From Roseobacter denitrificans OCh 114 (lineage in GTDB: Bacteria > Pseudomonadota > Alphaproteobacteria > Rhodobacterales > Rhodobacteraceae): 64,000 nt of DNA. Position 1 is the stretch's first letter. The number at the start of each line of letters is the position of its first letter. The notes under the pieces were generated by a model that was given only the letters and a program-made list of their open reading frames with translations, was not told where the DNA came from and made no database searches. The stretch is taken from the NCBI RefSeq assembly GCF_000014045.1, contig NC_008209.1:1325001-1389000 (forward strand), given 5' to 3'. Positions 8,450 to 18,407 of this stretch are shown here, one piece after another. A program made the position numbers and the translations under genes.

Positions 8450-9277
8450 TTAAATGCGCGCCAAAACGCGGTCGAGGGCGCGGGTTGGCAGAATGCGCCG
8501 CAAGGCGCCCATCAGATAGGTGGGCGTCGTTACATAGTATCGCGGTCTGGGGGTCTGCGCCTCCAACGCATGGCGCAGTTTCTTGAGCACCGCTTTGGGG
8601 GGCAGTTCAAAGGGGTCGGGGCCGCCGCTGTGATAGAGGCGTTTGTTCAGCGTGTTTTCGTATTGCGCACGCCGCAGCGAGGTTTCCCATTTGATCCAGC
8701 GTTCGAAATGCGGGATCGAATTCTGCCGGATTTTCGAGGTGACAGGCCCCGGTTCAATCAGCACCACATGAATATCCGTATCCCGCATTTCGATCCGCAG
8801 CGTATCGGTCAGGCCCTCAAGTGCGAATTTCGTCGCGTTGTATGCGCCGCGCCACGGCAGCGTCACGAAGCCAAGGACAGATGAGCATTGGATGATCCGC
8901 CCATGTCCCTGCGCGCGCATGACCGGGATCACGGCGCGCGTCAGTTCGTGCCAGCCAAAGAAATTCGCCTCGAATATGGCGCGCAATGCGTCCGTGGGCA
9001 GGTCCTCGACCGCGCCCGGCGTGCCATGCGCGCCGTTGTTGAACAGCGCGTGCAACGTCCCACCCGTCGCCGCCAGAACCTCGTCCAGCCCTTGTCGGAT
9101 GGTGTCGGGTTGGGTGTAGTCGATCAGCGGGCTCTCAAACCCTTCAGCGCGCAACCGGTCGCAGTCTTCCTGCTTGCGGCACGATGCGAAAACGCGCCAG
9201 CCGGCGGTTTTGAGCCCCTGCGCCGCGCAGTAGCCGATGCCGGACGAACATCCTGTGATCAGAATCGATTTTTGCAC
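8450..9277 (-). CDS. SDR family oxidoreductase
   Basis: A 275-residue classical short-chain dehydrogenase. It has the nucleotide-binding TGCSSGIG (residues 9-16), a variant NNGAHG in place of NNAG, the catalytic serine region CSSVLG and the YNATK catalytic pair. The sequence VLIEPGPV after the active site is typical of the retinol/17-beta type. It should reduce or oxidise a carbonyl/alcohol using NAD(P). The substrate cannot be inferred. It follows the SH3-domain gene on the same strand with a 56-base gap and is upstream of the twin-membrane gene. Confidence 0.92.
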   Translation of the reverse strand: MQKSILITGCSSGIGYCAAQGLKTAGWRVFASCRKQEDCDRLRAEGFESPLIDYTQPDTIRQGLDEVLAATGGTLHALFNNGAHGTPGAVEDLPTDALRAIFEANFFGWHELTRAVIPVMRAQGHGRIIQCSSVLGFVTLPWRGAYNATKFALEGLTDTLRIEMRDTDIHVVLIEPGPVTSKIRQNSIPHFERWIKWETSLRRAQYENTLNKRLYHSGGPDPFELPPKAVLKKLRHALEAQTPRPRYYVTTPTYLMGALRRILPTRALDRVLARI

Positions 9278-9333
9278 GCGGGCTCCCTTCGTTTCAGGTC
9301 ACCATGTGCCAAGATAGATTGCCAGATGCAATT

Positions 9334-9990
9334 CTAACCGCCCGTAAGCAGGAATTCCGCAACCCACCCCGTGGGTCCACCCTCCAGCGGGCGCAGTTCA
9401 ACCCAGCCGTTGCCGGTGTCAGTGAGCACCTCGACCTCTTCCGATTGCGTCAATTGCGCGACGACATCGTATTGCGTGCCCGGACCGGAGCGCATGTTGA
9501 CCCGCGTTCCTTTGACGGACCGCAGGTTTTTCTCACCGTTGATATCCGATGAGGATGCGACGATGGACGATCCGGCAAAGACATTGCGTGACGGCTCTTG
9601 CGCAGGGCTCAGCGCGGCGAGGCTGAGCGGTTCATCCTGCGCTGCCGCGAGACGTTTGACGGTAATCTCCGGTGCTGTCTCGGGGGTGTCTGCGCGCGCA
9701 ACCGCCACCGGGGCGGTGACGGTGCTGATTTCGGGTTCGGCCACGACGGAGGCAAATGACACAAGGTTCAGATTGGCCCGCGTCACGGAGTCTTCGACTT
9801 CAGGTTCAGCTGAAGGGGCAGCAGCAACATAGACGGGGCCGGGCAGGGCCGCCTTGCGCGCAAGTTCGCGTTCCTGACGGGCGTCGATGATGCTTGCCCG
9901 CGCGACCTCCGGATCAAAATCCGGCCCACCACTCAGTTCATAAAACCCAAGTGCCAAAACTACAAATGACAACAGAATAAATCGTTTCAT
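9334..9990 (-). CDS. Secreted SH3 domain protein
   Basis: A 218-residue protein starting MKRFILLSFVVLALGFYELSGG, an N-terminal signal peptide or anchor, followed by an acidic low-complexity linker and a C-terminal bacterial SH3 domain (about residues 158-216) with VNMRSGPGTQYDVV and GWVELRPL. Such domains sit in the periplasm and bind cell-wall or protein ligands. The ATG at 9990 is chosen because the signal sequence starts there; the longer frame adds seven residues. No catalytic domain is present. It is divergent from parC and probably monocistronic. Confidence 0.85.
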   Translation of the reverse strand: MKRFILLSFVVLALGFYELSGGPDFDPEVARASIIDARQERELARKAALPGPVYVAAAPSAEPEVEDSVTRANLNLVSFASVVAEPEISTVTAPVAVARADTPETAPEITVKRLAAAQDEPLSLAALSPAQEPSRNVFAGSSIVASSSDINGEKNLRSVKGTRVNMRSGPGTQYDVVAQLTQSEEVEVLTDTGNGWVELRPLEGGPTGWVAEFLLTGG

Positions 9991-10178
9991 TACAACACCC
10001 AGAATCCCCACCGTGGTCTTATATCACAAATCACCGCCACAGGCCCAATAGCAATCTGCGCTGGTATTGAAGAGGGGAAATTGACCAGTCAAGGCCCCGC
10101 AGCCCGGTGCCGCCATGCAATCACAGGTGTTGTCAATCGGCGCTTGTTCCCTGCTTGTGGCCCCGCTAAACAAAGCCG

Positions 10179-12476
10179 ATGAACGATGTCAGCGACACAA
10201 AACCGGTAGACCTTTCCGAACCATTGCGCCGCGCGCTTGGCGAGCGGTATCTGACCTATGCGCTGAGCACGATCATGCATCGTGCGCTGCCCGATGCGCG
10301 TGATGGTCTCAAGCCCGTGCATCGCCGGATCCTGTATGCGATGCGCGAATTGCGCTTGTCTTCTACCGGCGGTTTCCGCAAGTCCGCCAAGATTTCGGGC
10401 GACGTGATGGGCAACTATCACCCGCATGGGGACGCCGCGATTTACGACGCGATGGCCCGCCTCGCGCAGGATTTCAACGTCCGCTATCCGCTGGTCGACG
10501 GGCAGGGGAATTTTGGCAATATCGACGGCGATAACCCCGCCGCCAGCCGCTACACCGAAGCGCGCATGACCGCCGTTGCCGAGGCGATGCTGGAAGGGCT
10601 GAACGAGAATGCGGTCGATTTTCGTGAGAACTACGACGGCACGCTGACCGAGCCGGTGGTTTTGCCCGCGCAGTTCCCGAATTTGCTGGCGAACGGGTCC
10701 AGCGGCATCGCCGTGGGGATGGCCACCAACATCCCGCCCCACAACATCGCCGAACTGTGTGACGCCTGTATTCACCTCATCAAAACGCCCGATGCGCGCG
10801 ATGACACCTTGTTGAAATATGTGCCCGGACCGGACTTCCCGACCGGTGGTGTGATCGTGGAGCCGCCGGAAAACATCGCGCAGGCCTATCGTACGGGCAA
10901 GGGCGGGTTTCGTCTGCGCTGCCGTTGGGAGGTGGAGGACCTGGGCCGGGGTCAATGGCAGATCGTGGTCACCGAAATCCCCTATCAGGTGCAGAAATCC
11001 AAGCTGATCGAAAAGATCGCGGAGCTTATTCAGACCAAGAAAATCCCGATCCTCGCGGATGTGCGTGACGAATCCGCCGATGACATCCGGATGATCATTG
11101 AGCCGCGTTCCCGGTCGGTTGATCCGGATGTGCTGATGGGGATGTTGTTTCGCAACTGCGATCTTGAGGTGCGGTTTTCGCTGAACATGAACGTGCTGAT
11201 TGACGGCGTGACGCCCAAGGTTTGTTCGATGAAAGAGGTGTTGCAGGCCTTCCTTGATCATCGGCAGGAAGTCTTGCAGCGGCGCTCAACGCATCGTCTG
11301 GAAAAGATCGACCACCGTCTTGAGGTGCTTGAAGGGTTCATCATCGCCTTTCTGAACCTTGATCGCGTGATTGACATCATCCGCTATGATGACGATCCCA
11401 AGGCGGCTTTGATGGCCGAGGATTGGGGCCGCGATCACCCGCGTGCTCTCAATGAGGCGGATTATGTACCGCCAGTGTCGACGGATGATGTGACGCTGAC
11501 CGAGGTGCAGGCCGAGGCCATTTTGAATATGCGGTTGCGGTCTTTGCGCCGTCTTGAGGAAATGGAACTGGTGCGTGAGCAGGAGGCCCTGATGGAAGAG
11601 CGCGCCGGGCTGGAGGACCTTTTGGAAAATCCCGGTCTGCAATGGGCCAGCATCACCGAGCAATTGCGCGCGACCAAGAAACAGTTCGGCAAGGACTGGG
11701 ACGGCGGTGCGCGCCGCACCACATTCTCCGAGGCTGCGGTGATCGAAGACGTGCCCATCGAGGCGATGATCGACCGCGAGCCGATCACGGTCGTTTGCTC
11801 GCAAATGGGATGGGTGCGCGCAATGACGGGCCACATCGACCTCGGGCGGGAGTTGAAATTCAAGGATGGCGACGGGCCGCGCTTTATCTTCCATGCGGAA
11901 ACCACGGATCGTTTGCTGGTGTTTGGATCGAACGGGCGGTTTTATACGGTCTCCGCCTCCAGCCTGCCGGGCGGTCGGGGCATGGGAGAGCCGCTGCGCT
12001 TGATGATTGATCTGCCCAATGAGGCGGAAATCGTCACAATTCTTACCCATGCGCCTGATCGCAAGCTGTTGGTCGCGTCCTCCGCGGGTGATGGTTTTGT
12101 CGTGCCCGAAGCAGATGTCGTGGCCCAGACCCGGACGGGCAAACAGGTGCTGAACGTGCGCGGCGATACGCGTGCGATGATCTGCAAACCGGTGAATGGG
12201 GATACAGTGGCCGTCGTCGGTGAAAACCGCAAGGTTCTGGTCTTCCCGCTTGAGGATCTGCCTGAAATGGGCCGGGGCAAAGGTGTCCGTTTGCAAAAGT
12301 ACAAAGACGGCGGGCTGTCCGATGCGACGACCTTCATGCGCGCGGAAGGGCTCAGCTGGCTGGACCCGGCAGGGCGTACCCGCAGCGAAACGGACCTCGC
12401 CGAATGGACGGGAAAACGCGCCACGGCGGGCCGGATGGCGCCGCGCGGTTTCCCGCGCGACAACAAGTTCACCTAG
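10179..12476 (+). CDS. parC: DNA topoisomerase IV subunit A
   Basis: A 765-residue type IIA topoisomerase A subunit. It has the breakage-reunion domain with catalytic Tyr 125 in [10 protein letters not shown], the HPHGD segment (81-85), and a C-terminal beta-pinwheel with several R-x-G-K-x-V repeats (for example [11 protein letters not shown] and [10 protein letters not shown]). Length and weak pinwheel fit ParC and not GyrA. At the quinolone-determining positions it carries Ala 86 and Asp 90 where E. coli ParC has Ser 80 and Glu 84. It decatenates daughter chromosomes with ParE, which is not in the window. Its stop overlaps the stop of the convergent P450 gene. Confidence 0.95.
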   Translation: MNDVSDTKPVDLSEPLRRALGERYLTYALSTIMHRALPDARDGLKPVHRRILYAMRELRLSSTGGFRKSAKISGDVMGNYHPHGDAAIYDAMARLAQDFNVRYPLVDGQGNFGNIDGDNPAASRYTEARMTAVAEAMLEGLNENAVDFRENYDGTLTEPVVLPAQFPNLLANGSSGIAVGMATNIPPHNIAELCDACIHLIKTPDARDDTLLKYVPGPDFPTGGVIVEPPENIAQAYRTGKGGFRLRCRWEVEDLGRGQWQIVVTEIPYQVQKSKLIEKIAELIQTKKIPILADVRDESADDIRMIIEPRSRSVDPDVLMGMLFRNCDLEVRFSLNMNVLIDGVTPKVCSMKEVLQAFLDHRQEVLQRRSTHRLEKIDHRLEVLEGFIIAFLNLDRVIDIIRYDDDPKAALMAEDWGRDHPRALNEADYVPPVSTDDVTLTEVQAEAILNMRLRSLRRLEEMELVREQEALMEERAGLEDLLENPGLQWASITEQLRATKKQFGKDWDGGARRTTFSEAAVIEDVPIEAMIDREPITVVCSQMGWVRAMTGHIDLGRELKFKDGDGPRFIFHAETTDRLLVFGSNGRFYTVSASSLPGGRGMGEPLRLMIDLPNEAEIVTILTHAPDRKLLVASSAGDGFVVPEADVVAQTRTGKQVLNVRGDTRAMICKPVNGDTVAVVGENRKVLVFPLEDLPEMGRGKGVRLQKYKDGGLSDATTFMRAEGLSWLDPAGRTRSETDLAEWTGKRATAGRMAPRGFPRDNKFT

Positions 12477-13843
12477 ACCGGTTCAGCCATCAACCAGACG
12501 CCGCCTTCGGGGCGCAGCGTGATGACCATCACAGGCTTTGGATCGCGGCCTTTCACCGGTGTAAAACGGAACCGTGACAGAAGCGTTGCCAGTATGATCA
12601 CCGCTTCCTGCACCGCGAATGATGCACCAATACAGATGCGCGGCCCATCGCCAAACGGCAGATAGGCGTATCGTTTGATTGATTTGCGGTTCTGAAACCT
12701 GTCCGGGTCAAACTGATCCGGATTGTCCCAAAGCAGTTTGTGACGACCCAGCGCGTAGATGGGGATCATGACGGTGTCATCGGGTTGGATGTCGGCCCCG
12801 CACAGAGTGTCGCGCTTTTGCGCGGTGCGCGAGACAACCCCGGCTGGCGGGTAAAGCCGCAAGGCTTCGTCAATGATTTGACGGATGTAGGGCAGGTTCT
12901 CGACATCCGCCGTGGTTGCGGCGCGCCCCTGCAGAACCTTTTGTGCCTCAGCGCGTGCCTTGTCTTGAACCCGGCTGTCGAAGGCGCAGAGGTAAAACGA
13001 CCAAGCCAGCGTCAGCGCGGTTGTTTCATGCCCTGCCACGATGAAAGTCAGGAGATTGTCACGCAATTCACTGGTGGTCATGGAGCGGCCCGATTTCGGG
13101 TCCTGTCCAGCCAGCAGCAAATCGAGCAGGTCGGGAACATCTCCCGGCCCGCGCGCGGCGCGCGCCTCGATCGCGGCATCTGCGTCCTGCTTCATCTGTG
13201 CCATTTCCGCAGATGCGGTTGTGCGACCGGGGCGCGGAATCCAATCGGGCATGCCGAGCACGTCCAGCAGTGACACCCGACCTGCATCGTTCACGTATGT
13301 CTCCAGAGCCTTATGGACGGCGTTTCGATCAAAGCTCCCGTCGTCGGAAAACGTCACCTCGGCAATCACGTCAAAAGTGGCAGTGATCATTTCGTCCAGC
13401 ATGTTTACCGCCCGCGGACCTGCCTGCGCCACCCGCTGTGCCGTGCGCTCCGCCGCCGCCGTCATGACGGGCCCAAGGGCTGCGACGTTGCGGTGCGAAA
13501 ACACAGGGGCCGAGGCGCGCCGTTGCCAGCGCCAATGCGCGCCTTCGGCGATAAACAGCGATTCACCAATGGCCGGGCGCAGCAGGTTTTTCGTCACGGT
13601 CGATTTCGGATAGTCCTCGACACGGTCCAGCAGAATCTGCTGGATCGCTCCCGGGTCCATCACCATATGCCAGCGCTTTGCCGTCTTGCCGGAAATGACG
13701 GGTTCTTCAGTCGCCTGTTCGGGAATGATGTTGAGCACATTCTCGCGCATCATCTGCCAGCTTTTCAGAATGCCGACAGGCTCGGTCGCCAGCGGGATAC
13801 GCACCGGCGTGCGATTGTCATCTGTAAATGCGTCCTTTGCCAT
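12473..13843 (-). CDS. Cytochrome P450
   Basis: A 456-residue P450 with all the expected landmarks: the I-helix oxygen-binding AGHETTALT, the K-helix ExxR in DEALRLYPP, and the haem loop [10 protein letters not shown] with the cysteine ligand. The length and the [10 protein letters not shown] segment after ExxR suit bacterial class I enzymes that need a separate ferredoxin and reductase; none is adjacent. The substrate is unknown. It is transcribed alone, converging on parC with four bases of overlap at the stops. Confidence 0.94.
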   Translation of the reverse strand: MAKDAFTDDNRTPVRIPLATEPVGILKSWQMMRENVLNIIPEQATEEPVISGKTAKRWHMVMDPGAIQQILLDRVEDYPKSTVTKNLLRPAIGESLFIAEGAHWRWQRRASAPVFSHRNVAALGPVMTAAAERTAQRVAQAGPRAVNMLDEMITATFDVIAEVTFSDDGSFDRNAVHKALETYVNDAGRVSLLDVLGMPDWIPRPGRTTASAEMAQMKQDADAAIEARAARGPGDVPDLLDLLLAGQDPKSGRSMTTSELRDNLLTFIVAGHETTALTLAWSFYLCAFDSRVQDKARAEAQKVLQGRAATTADVENLPYIRQIIDEALRLYPPAGVVSRTAQKRDTLCGADIQPDDTVMIPIYALGRHKLLWDNPDQFDPDRFQNRKSIKRYAYLPFGDGPRICIGASFAVQEAVIILATLLSRFRFTPVKGRDPKPVMVITLRPEGGVWLMAEPV

Positions 13844-13966
13844 TTGCGCACTCCTTGCCTGACCGGTGAATTAGCGCGCAGCGGCAATGCGTCCAACCTA
13901 TGCCAAGTTGCGACTTCTGCTGCATTGGTTTAGGCGTTGGGACGCTGAGGTTTTGGGGTTTTCGCG

Positions 13967-14596
13967 ATGATAAATCGGATCTGTATGGTGATTGCATTGG
14001 TGCTGCTGGCGGCCTGCACCTATCCCGAAGACTTGAACGATCCCCCCGTGGATCTGGGCAACTTCCGGCTTGAACATAACATCGTGGTTGCGCCGCTCGC
14101 CGAAACCTCCACCGCCATAAGCCGTTCGGTGACCGAGGAACAACTGACCACGGCGCTGCGTGATGCCATTGCCGCGCGCTTTGATCGCTATGAGGGCAGC
14201 AAACGGTATCATCTGGGCGTCAGCATCGAAGGCTATATTCTGGCGCGCGCGGGCGTGCCGGTCGTGGCTGCGCCCAAATCCGCGATGATCATCCGCGTCA
14301 CCGTCTGGGACGATGCGCAGGCCAAAAAGCTGAACGTGCCGCCCGAACAGATGACGATTCTGGAGAACATCGACGGTGAAAGCCTGATTGGCACCGGTTG
14401 GACGCAGTCGGCGGAAAAGCAACTGGAAGGGCTGGCCCGAAATGCGGCCAAATCCATCGAGAACTTTCTTGTGCGTGAAAACGAAGACAAAGGCTGGTTC
14501 AAGGATGATGGCGCGCAGGGCGATGTGGTCGAGGATCAAGCGGACGGCGGTCTTTTGCGAGACGTTCAGAGCGGGGCGTCGCAAACCGAGGGGTAA
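13967..14596 (+). CDS. Putative lipoprotein, DUF6778-like
   Basis: A 209-residue protein whose first 17 residues form a lipoprotein signal with the lipobox LLAAC, followed by a mature part with no further membrane span. Alternating strands and the SVTEEQLTTALRDAIAARFD and YHLGVSIEGYIL segments suggest a small globular outer-membrane-anchored domain. I believe it matches a Rhodobacterales family (DUF6778), from memory only. It sits between the divergent P450 and co-directional tuf; the tuf promoter candidate lies just after its stop. Function unknown. Confidence 0.75.
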   Translation: MINRICMVIALVLLAACTYPEDLNDPPVDLGNFRLEHNIVVAPLAETSTAISRSVTEEQLTTALRDAIAARFDRYEGSKRYHLGVSIEGYILARAGVPVVAAPKSAMIIRVTVWDDAQAKKLNVPPEQMTILENIDGESLIGTGWTQSAEKQLEGLARNAAKSIENFLVRENEDKGWFKDDGAQGDVVEDQADGGLLRDVQSGASQTEG

Positions 14597-14613
14597 ATCG
14601 GCACAAGTCGCGC

Positions 14614-14642
14614 TTGATTTTCCCGTCAGTTCGCAATACATC
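14614..14642 (+). promoter_or_regulatory. Candidate sigma-70 promoter for tuf
   Basis: TTGATT and TACATC are separated by exactly 17 bases, 67 bases before the tuf ATG and just after the lipoprotein gene stop. Only the spacing and hexamer similarity support it. Confidence 0.4.
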
Positions 14643-14708
14643 GCCCGCGTTACCAAATGGACCGGGTCGCAGATCGTGACCCTCTGACAACAAAAGGGCG
14701 CCACGATC

Positions 14709-15884
14709 ATGGCAAAGGCAAAGTTTGAACGTAATAAACCGCATGTTAACATTGGCACGATTGGTCACGTTGACCACGGCAAGACGACGCTGACGGCTGC
14801 GATTACGAAGTATTTCGGTGATTTTCAGGCGTATGACCAGATTGACGGCGCGCCTGAGGAGAAAGCGCGCGGGATCACGATTTCGACCGCGCATGTGGAA
14901 TACGAGACGGAAAACCGTCACTACGCGCATGTGGATTGCCCCGGTCACGCGGACTACGTCAAGAACATGATCACCGGTGCGGCGCAGATGGACGGCGCGA
15001 TCCTGGTTGTGAACGCGGCTGACGGCCCGATGCCCCAGACGCGCGAGCACATCCTGCTGGGTCGCCAGGTTGGCATCCCGACGATGGTTGTCTTCATGAA
15101 CAAGGTCGATCAGGTCGATGACGAGGAACTGCTTGAGCTGGTCGAGATGGAAATCCGCGAGCTGCTGTCCTCCTACGACTACCCCGGCGACGACATTCCC
15201 GTGATCCCCGGCTCCGCGCTGGCGGCGATGGAAGGGCGTGATCCCGAGATCGGTGAAGAGGCGATCAAGAAGCTGATGGCGGCTGTGGATGAGTTCATCC
15301 CGACGCCTGAGCGTGCGATTGACCAGCCGTTCCTGATGCCGGTTGAGGACGTCTTCTCGATCTCCGGTCGTGGTACTGTTGTGACGGGCCGTGTTGAGCG
15401 TGGCGTGATCAACGTGGGCGACAACATCGAGATCGTGGGGATCAAGGACACCCAGAGCACAACATGTACGGGTGTTGAGATGTTCCGCAAGCTGCTGGAT
15501 CGCGGTGAGGCGGGCGACAACATCGGCGCGCTGCTGCGTGGTATTGACCGTGAGGCGGTTGAGCGTGGCCAGGTTCTGTGCAAGCCGGGGTCGGTCAAGC
15601 CACACACGAAGTTCGAGGCCGAAGCCTATATCCTGACCAAGGACGAAGGTGGCCGCCACACGCCGTTCTTTGCGAACTACCGCCCGCAGTTCTACTTCCG
15701 CACAACGGACGTGACGGGCACGGTTCAGCTGGCGGAAGGCACCGAGATGGTCATGCCGGGCGACAACGTGTCCTTTGGCGTTGAACTGATCGCACCGATC
15801 GCGATGGAGCAGGGCCTGCGCTTTGCGATCCGCGAAGGCGGCCGCACCGTCGGCGCCGGCGTCGTGTCGAAGATTACGGAGTAA
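14709..15884 (+). CDS. tuf: Translation elongation factor Tu
   Basis: A 391-residue EF-Tu with all G motifs: GHVDHGKTT (P-loop), ARGITI (switch I), DCPGH (switch II) and NKVD. It delivers aminoacyl-tRNA to the ribosome. Position upstream of rpsJ is the str-operon position, but rpsL, rpsG and fusA are absent here, so this is a displaced or duplicate tuf (Rhodobacterales usually carry two). Codon use is visibly more biased than in its neighbours. The last codons, VSKITE and stop, are included in a 44-base unit repeated three more times downstream. Confidence 0.97.
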   Translation: MAKAKFERNKPHVNIGTIGHVDHGKTTLTAAITKYFGDFQAYDQIDGAPEEKARGITISTAHVEYETENRHYAHVDCPGHADYVKNMITGAAQMDGAILVVNAADGPMPQTREHILLGRQVGIPTMVVFMNKVDQVDDEELLELVEMEIRELLSSYDYPGDDIPVIPGSALAAMEGRDPEIGEEAIKKLMAAVDEFIPTPERAIDQPFLMPVEDVFSISGRGTVVTGRVERGVINVGDNIEIVGIKDTQSTTCTGVEMFRKLLDRGEAGDNIGALLRGIDREAVERGQVLCKPGSVKPHTKFEAEAYILTKDEGGRHTPFFANYRPQFYFRTTDVTGTVQLAEGTEMVMPGDNVSFGVELIAPIAMEQGLRFAIREGGRTVGAGVVSKITE

Positions 15885-16033
15885 TCCCGAGACGCGCCCT
15901 CAAAAGCGTGTCGAAGATTACGGAGTAATCCCGAGACGCGCCCCCAAAAGCGTGTCGAAGATTACGGAGTAATCCCGAGACGCGCCCTCAAAAGCGTGTC
16001 GAAGATTACGTAGCAATCCCGAGACGCGCCCCG
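15864..16033 (+). repeat. 44-bp tandem repeat of the tuf 3' end
   Basis: The unit starts at GTGTCGAAGATTACGGAG (the last tuf codons) and recurs at 15908, 15952 and 15996, an exact 44-base period. Copies 1 and 3 are identical, copy 2 differs at one base, and copy 4 has two substitutions near the old stop codon and a divergent end. Since 44 is not a multiple of three and the true stop is in copy 1, the later copies are non-coding. Confidence 0.93.
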
Positions 16034-16090
16034 CTGCGCGAGGTTCTTGTCTACGAAAGGCCCCGCGTGTCGTGGCAACCGGTAACAACA

Positions 16091-16118
16091 AAAGCCGCAG
16101 TGATATCACTGCGGCTTT
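16091..16118. terminator. Palindromic terminator between tuf and the PfpI gene
   Basis: AAAGCCGCAGTGAT is followed directly by its perfect reverse complement, a 28-base palindrome able to fold into a stem ending in A/T-rich flanks. It sits after the tuf repeats and before the convergent PfpI-like gene, so it can act in both directions. Confidence 0.75.
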
Positions 16119-16232
16119 GCTGATTTAGATGCGCTGCAAGACTGCGGAGCAAACTGGACATCTGGACTGCCGTTACGGCATTCCAATCACCCAGCAGCTC
16201 GTTTTATTCGCGGTTTGGCTGTGGCACTGGCT

Positions 16233-16844
16233 TTATTCCGCGGCTTGCGCGATGTCCCTGTGCACGATCTCCGTTCCCAGCAGCACCAGATACTCGCGGA
16301 TAAAGGCCGCAAGCGCTGTCCAGCCTTCTGCGGTCACAAGGTTGCCGTCGCGCAAGGCGGCTTTGGGTCCGATTTTGACATAGGTGGCATCGGTCAAGGC
16401 AACCTCCGGCTCGACTGTGAACAAACCCGAGACCTTCTTGCCCGCGATAACTTCCGGCACGGCGATGAGGACCTGTAGCCCATGGCAGATCGAGGCGATG
16501 GGTTTGTCGTCGCGATGAAACTCGCGCACGATTTCCCGGACTCTGGGATAGGTCCGGATATACTCCGGGCCACGTCCGCCGGCAATGTAGACGGAATCGT
16601 AATCGGATGTATCCACCTGATCAAAATCTACATCGACCTCGATGCCATGGCCCTTGTGCTCCGTCCAGGTCATGACGCCCGGGCCGAAGTCATGCACGCT
16701 GGTCGTTACGCGATCCCCTTTCTTCGTTTCGGGACAGATGATGTGGACGGTGTGCCCGACCGCTTCCATGGCCTGCTGAACAACAAATATCTCGTATTCC
16801 TCGGAATACTCACCGATGAGCATCAGGATTCTCTTACCGTTCAT
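16233..16844 (-). CDS. DJ-1/PfpI family protein
   Basis: A 203-residue protein of the ThiJ/DJ-1/PfpI superfamily. The nucleophile elbow is SICHGLQVL with Cys followed by His, and AGGRGPEYIR is the preceding conserved loop. Members include glyoxalases, deglycases and proteases, and the sequence alone does not say which. The ATG at 16844 is chosen because an AGGGGAGGA ribosome binding site lies eight bases upstream; the extended frame adds 17 basic residues. It is transcribed alone toward tuf and divergently from the S10 block. Confidence 0.87.
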   Translation of the reverse strand: MNGKRILMLIGEYSEEYEIFVVQQAMEAVGHTVHIICPETKKGDRVTTSVHDFGPGVMTWTEHKGHGIEVDVDFDQVDTSDYDSVYIAGGRGPEYIRTYPRVREIVREFHRDDKPIASICHGLQVLIAVPEVIAGKKVSGLFTVEPEVALTDATYVKIGPKAALRDGNLVTAEGWTALAAFIREYLVLLGTEIVHRDIAQAAE

Positions 16845-17208
16845 TCTGTGTCCTCCCCTGGAATGTGAACGCAAAGCATGGCGCCTTCCACGCACAGCCT
16901 AGCAATCAAACTGACAGCGCACCAGACGGCACCTTTTTGCCCTGCATTGGCTGGAGCGTTGTGGTCATCCTGTGTATTTTCGCGCCGCGCCTTGGCCAAT
17001 TGGCCGCCTGCGCGCGGGGCCGCAAACAAAAGGCGTGGATTCATGTCAAACCCCATTGCCTTTTGCGGCGACTCCGCCTAAACGGCGCTAACTTCATGGG
17101 GGTTCGGTCTGCCGAGCCCCTGCGGGGTTATTTAAAAGACGCGATGAGGGTGTACGATGAGCGTATATCCTCCAATCCGTTAAGATCCCCAATTCAAGGG
17201 ATATGCAT
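16845..17208 (+). other. Leader region of the first ribosomal protein block
   Basis: No credible gene lies in this 364-base gap between the divergent PfpI gene and rpsJ. Its right part contains two mutually exclusive hairpins (17099-17120 and 17115-17129), the second followed by ATTTAAAA, which is suggestive of a leader controlling the rpsJ operon. I could not place a convincing promoter. Confidence 0.4.
17099..17129 (+). promoter_or_regulatory. Alternative hairpins in the rpsJ leader
   Basis: GGGGTTCGG (17099-17107) can pair with CCGAGCCCC (17112-17120) around a TCTG loop. The same CCCC can instead pair with GGGG at 17124-17127 in AGCCCC-TGC-GGGGTT. The two folds cannot coexist, as in an attenuator. 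The first is clearly more stable. Confidence 0.4.
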
Positions 17209-17526
17209 ATGGCTCAGAGCCAAAACATCCGTATTCGCCTGAAGGCGTTTGATTACCGGGTGCTGGATACATCCACACAAGAGATCGTGAATACCGCAAA
17301 GCGGACCGGTGCTTCTGTGCGTGGACCCATCCCACTGCCCAACAAGATCGAAAAATTCACCGTTCTGCGTGGTCCCCACGTTGACAAGAAATCCCGTGAT
17401 CAGTTCGAGATCCGCACGCACAAGCGCTTGCTGGACATCGTTGACCCGACCCCCCAGACCGTGGACGCGCTCATGAAGCTCGACCTGGCCGCTGGTGTGG
17501 ACGTCGAGATCAAACTGCAGTCATAA
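17209..17526 (+). CDS. rpsJ: 30S ribosomal protein S10
   Basis: A 105-residue S10 with the family core [16 protein letters not shown] and [20 protein letters not shown]10 also serves as NusE in transcription antitermination. Two ATGs lie close together; I use the second, at 17209, because the AAGGG site is eight bases before it and only two before the first. It opens the rpsJ-rplC-rplD-rplW block. The rRNA-binding and NusB-binding loop is intact, and the length is normal. Confidence 0.97.
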   Translation: MAQSQNIRIRLKAFDYRVLDTSTQEIVNTAKRTGASVRGPIPLPNKIEKFTVLRGPHVDKKSRDQFEIRTHKRLLDIVDPTPQTVDALMKLDLAAGVDVEIKLQS

Positions 17527-17546
17527 GCCACAGGAGGGTAATTATC

Positions 17547-18407
17547 ATGTTGCGCTCAGGCGTTATTGCAAAAAAGGTCGGGATGACCCGGCTGTTCATG
17601 GAAGACGGGAAGCAGATCCCTGTGACCGTTCTTCAACTCGACAAGCTGCAGGTTGTGGCTCAGCGGACCTCCGAGAAGGATGGCTATTCAGCGGTTCAGC
17701 TTGGTGCCGGTACAGCCAAGGCCAAGCGGACATCGCAGGCCATGCGCGGCCACTTCGCAGCGGCGAAGGTGGAACCCAAGCGCAAGGTTGCTGAATTCCG
17801 CGTGGATCCCGAGAACCTGATCGGTGTCGGCGAAGAGATCACCGCCAACCATTACTTTGAAGGGCAGTTCGTCGATGTGGCGGGCACCTCGATCGGTAAG
17901 GGTTTTGCCGGTGCGATGAAGCGCCACAACTTTGGTGGTTTGCGCGCGTCCCACGGTGTGTCGATCTCGCACCGCTCGCACGGCTCCACAGGGCAGTGTC
18001 AGGACCCGGGCAAGGTTTTCAAGGGCAAGAAAATGGCCGGTCATATGGGGGCTGCCCGTGTGACAACGCAAAACCTTCAGGTTGTGCGCACAGATGCCAA
18101 CCGTGGTCTTATCATGGTCAAAGGCGCTGTTCCCGGTTCCAAAGGTGGATGGGTGACAGTCAAGGATGCGGTTAAAAAGCCGTTCCCTGAAAACGCCATT
18201 CTGCCCGCTGCGCTGAAATCCGCAGCCGAAGAAGCTGAGAAAGCCGCCGAAGCTGCTGCTGCCGCCGCCGCCGCCGAAGCAGAAGCCGCCGCAGCTGCCG
18301 CAGCCGCCGAAGAACAGGCCGCGATGGAAGCCGCAGAAGCCGCCGAAGCCAAGACCGATACGGTGGCCGAAGCAGAAGCTGCAGAAAAGAAAGAAGGTGA
18401 CGCATGA
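17547..18407 (+). CDS. rplC: 50S ribosomal protein L3 with Ala/Glu-rich tail
   Basis: A 286-residue L3, against about 209 in E. coli. The body (about residues 1-215) is standard, including [15 protein letters not shown] and the [20 protein letters not shown] loop that reaches toward the peptidyl transferase centre. After KSAAEEAEK comes about 65 residues made almost only of Ala and Glu, likely a helical or disordered tail on the ribosome surface. Such extensions are common in Rhodobacterales L3. An AGGAGG site precedes the ATG. Its stop overlaps the rplD start. Confidence 0.96.
   Translation: MLRSGVIAKKVGMTRLFMEDGKQIPVTVLQLDKLQVVAQRTSEKDGYSAVQLGAGTAKAKRTSQAMRGHFAAAKVEPKRKVAEFRVDPENLIGVGEEITANHYFEGQFVDVAGTSIGKGFAGAMKRHNFGGLRASHGVSISHRSHGSTGQCQDPGKVFKGKKMAGHMGAARVTTQNLQVVRTDANRGLIMVKGAVPGSKGGWVTVKDAVKKPFPENAILPAALKSAAEEAEKAAEAAAAAAAAEAEAAAAAAAAEEQAAMEAAEAAEAKTDTVAEAEAAEKKEGDA

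Noticed and set aside
10089..12296. Two long minus-strand open frames opposite parC
   Set aside because: parC is intact with its catalytic Tyr and all domains; the antisense frames have no recognisable features.
14499..15659. A 386-residue minus-strand open frame opposite tuf
   Set aside because: Antisense to highly expressed tuf, driven by its biased codon use.
15864..16033. Repeat array after tuf as a CRISPR
   Set aside because: The repeats are directly adjacent with no spacers and clearly derive from the tuf coding end; no cas genes nearby.
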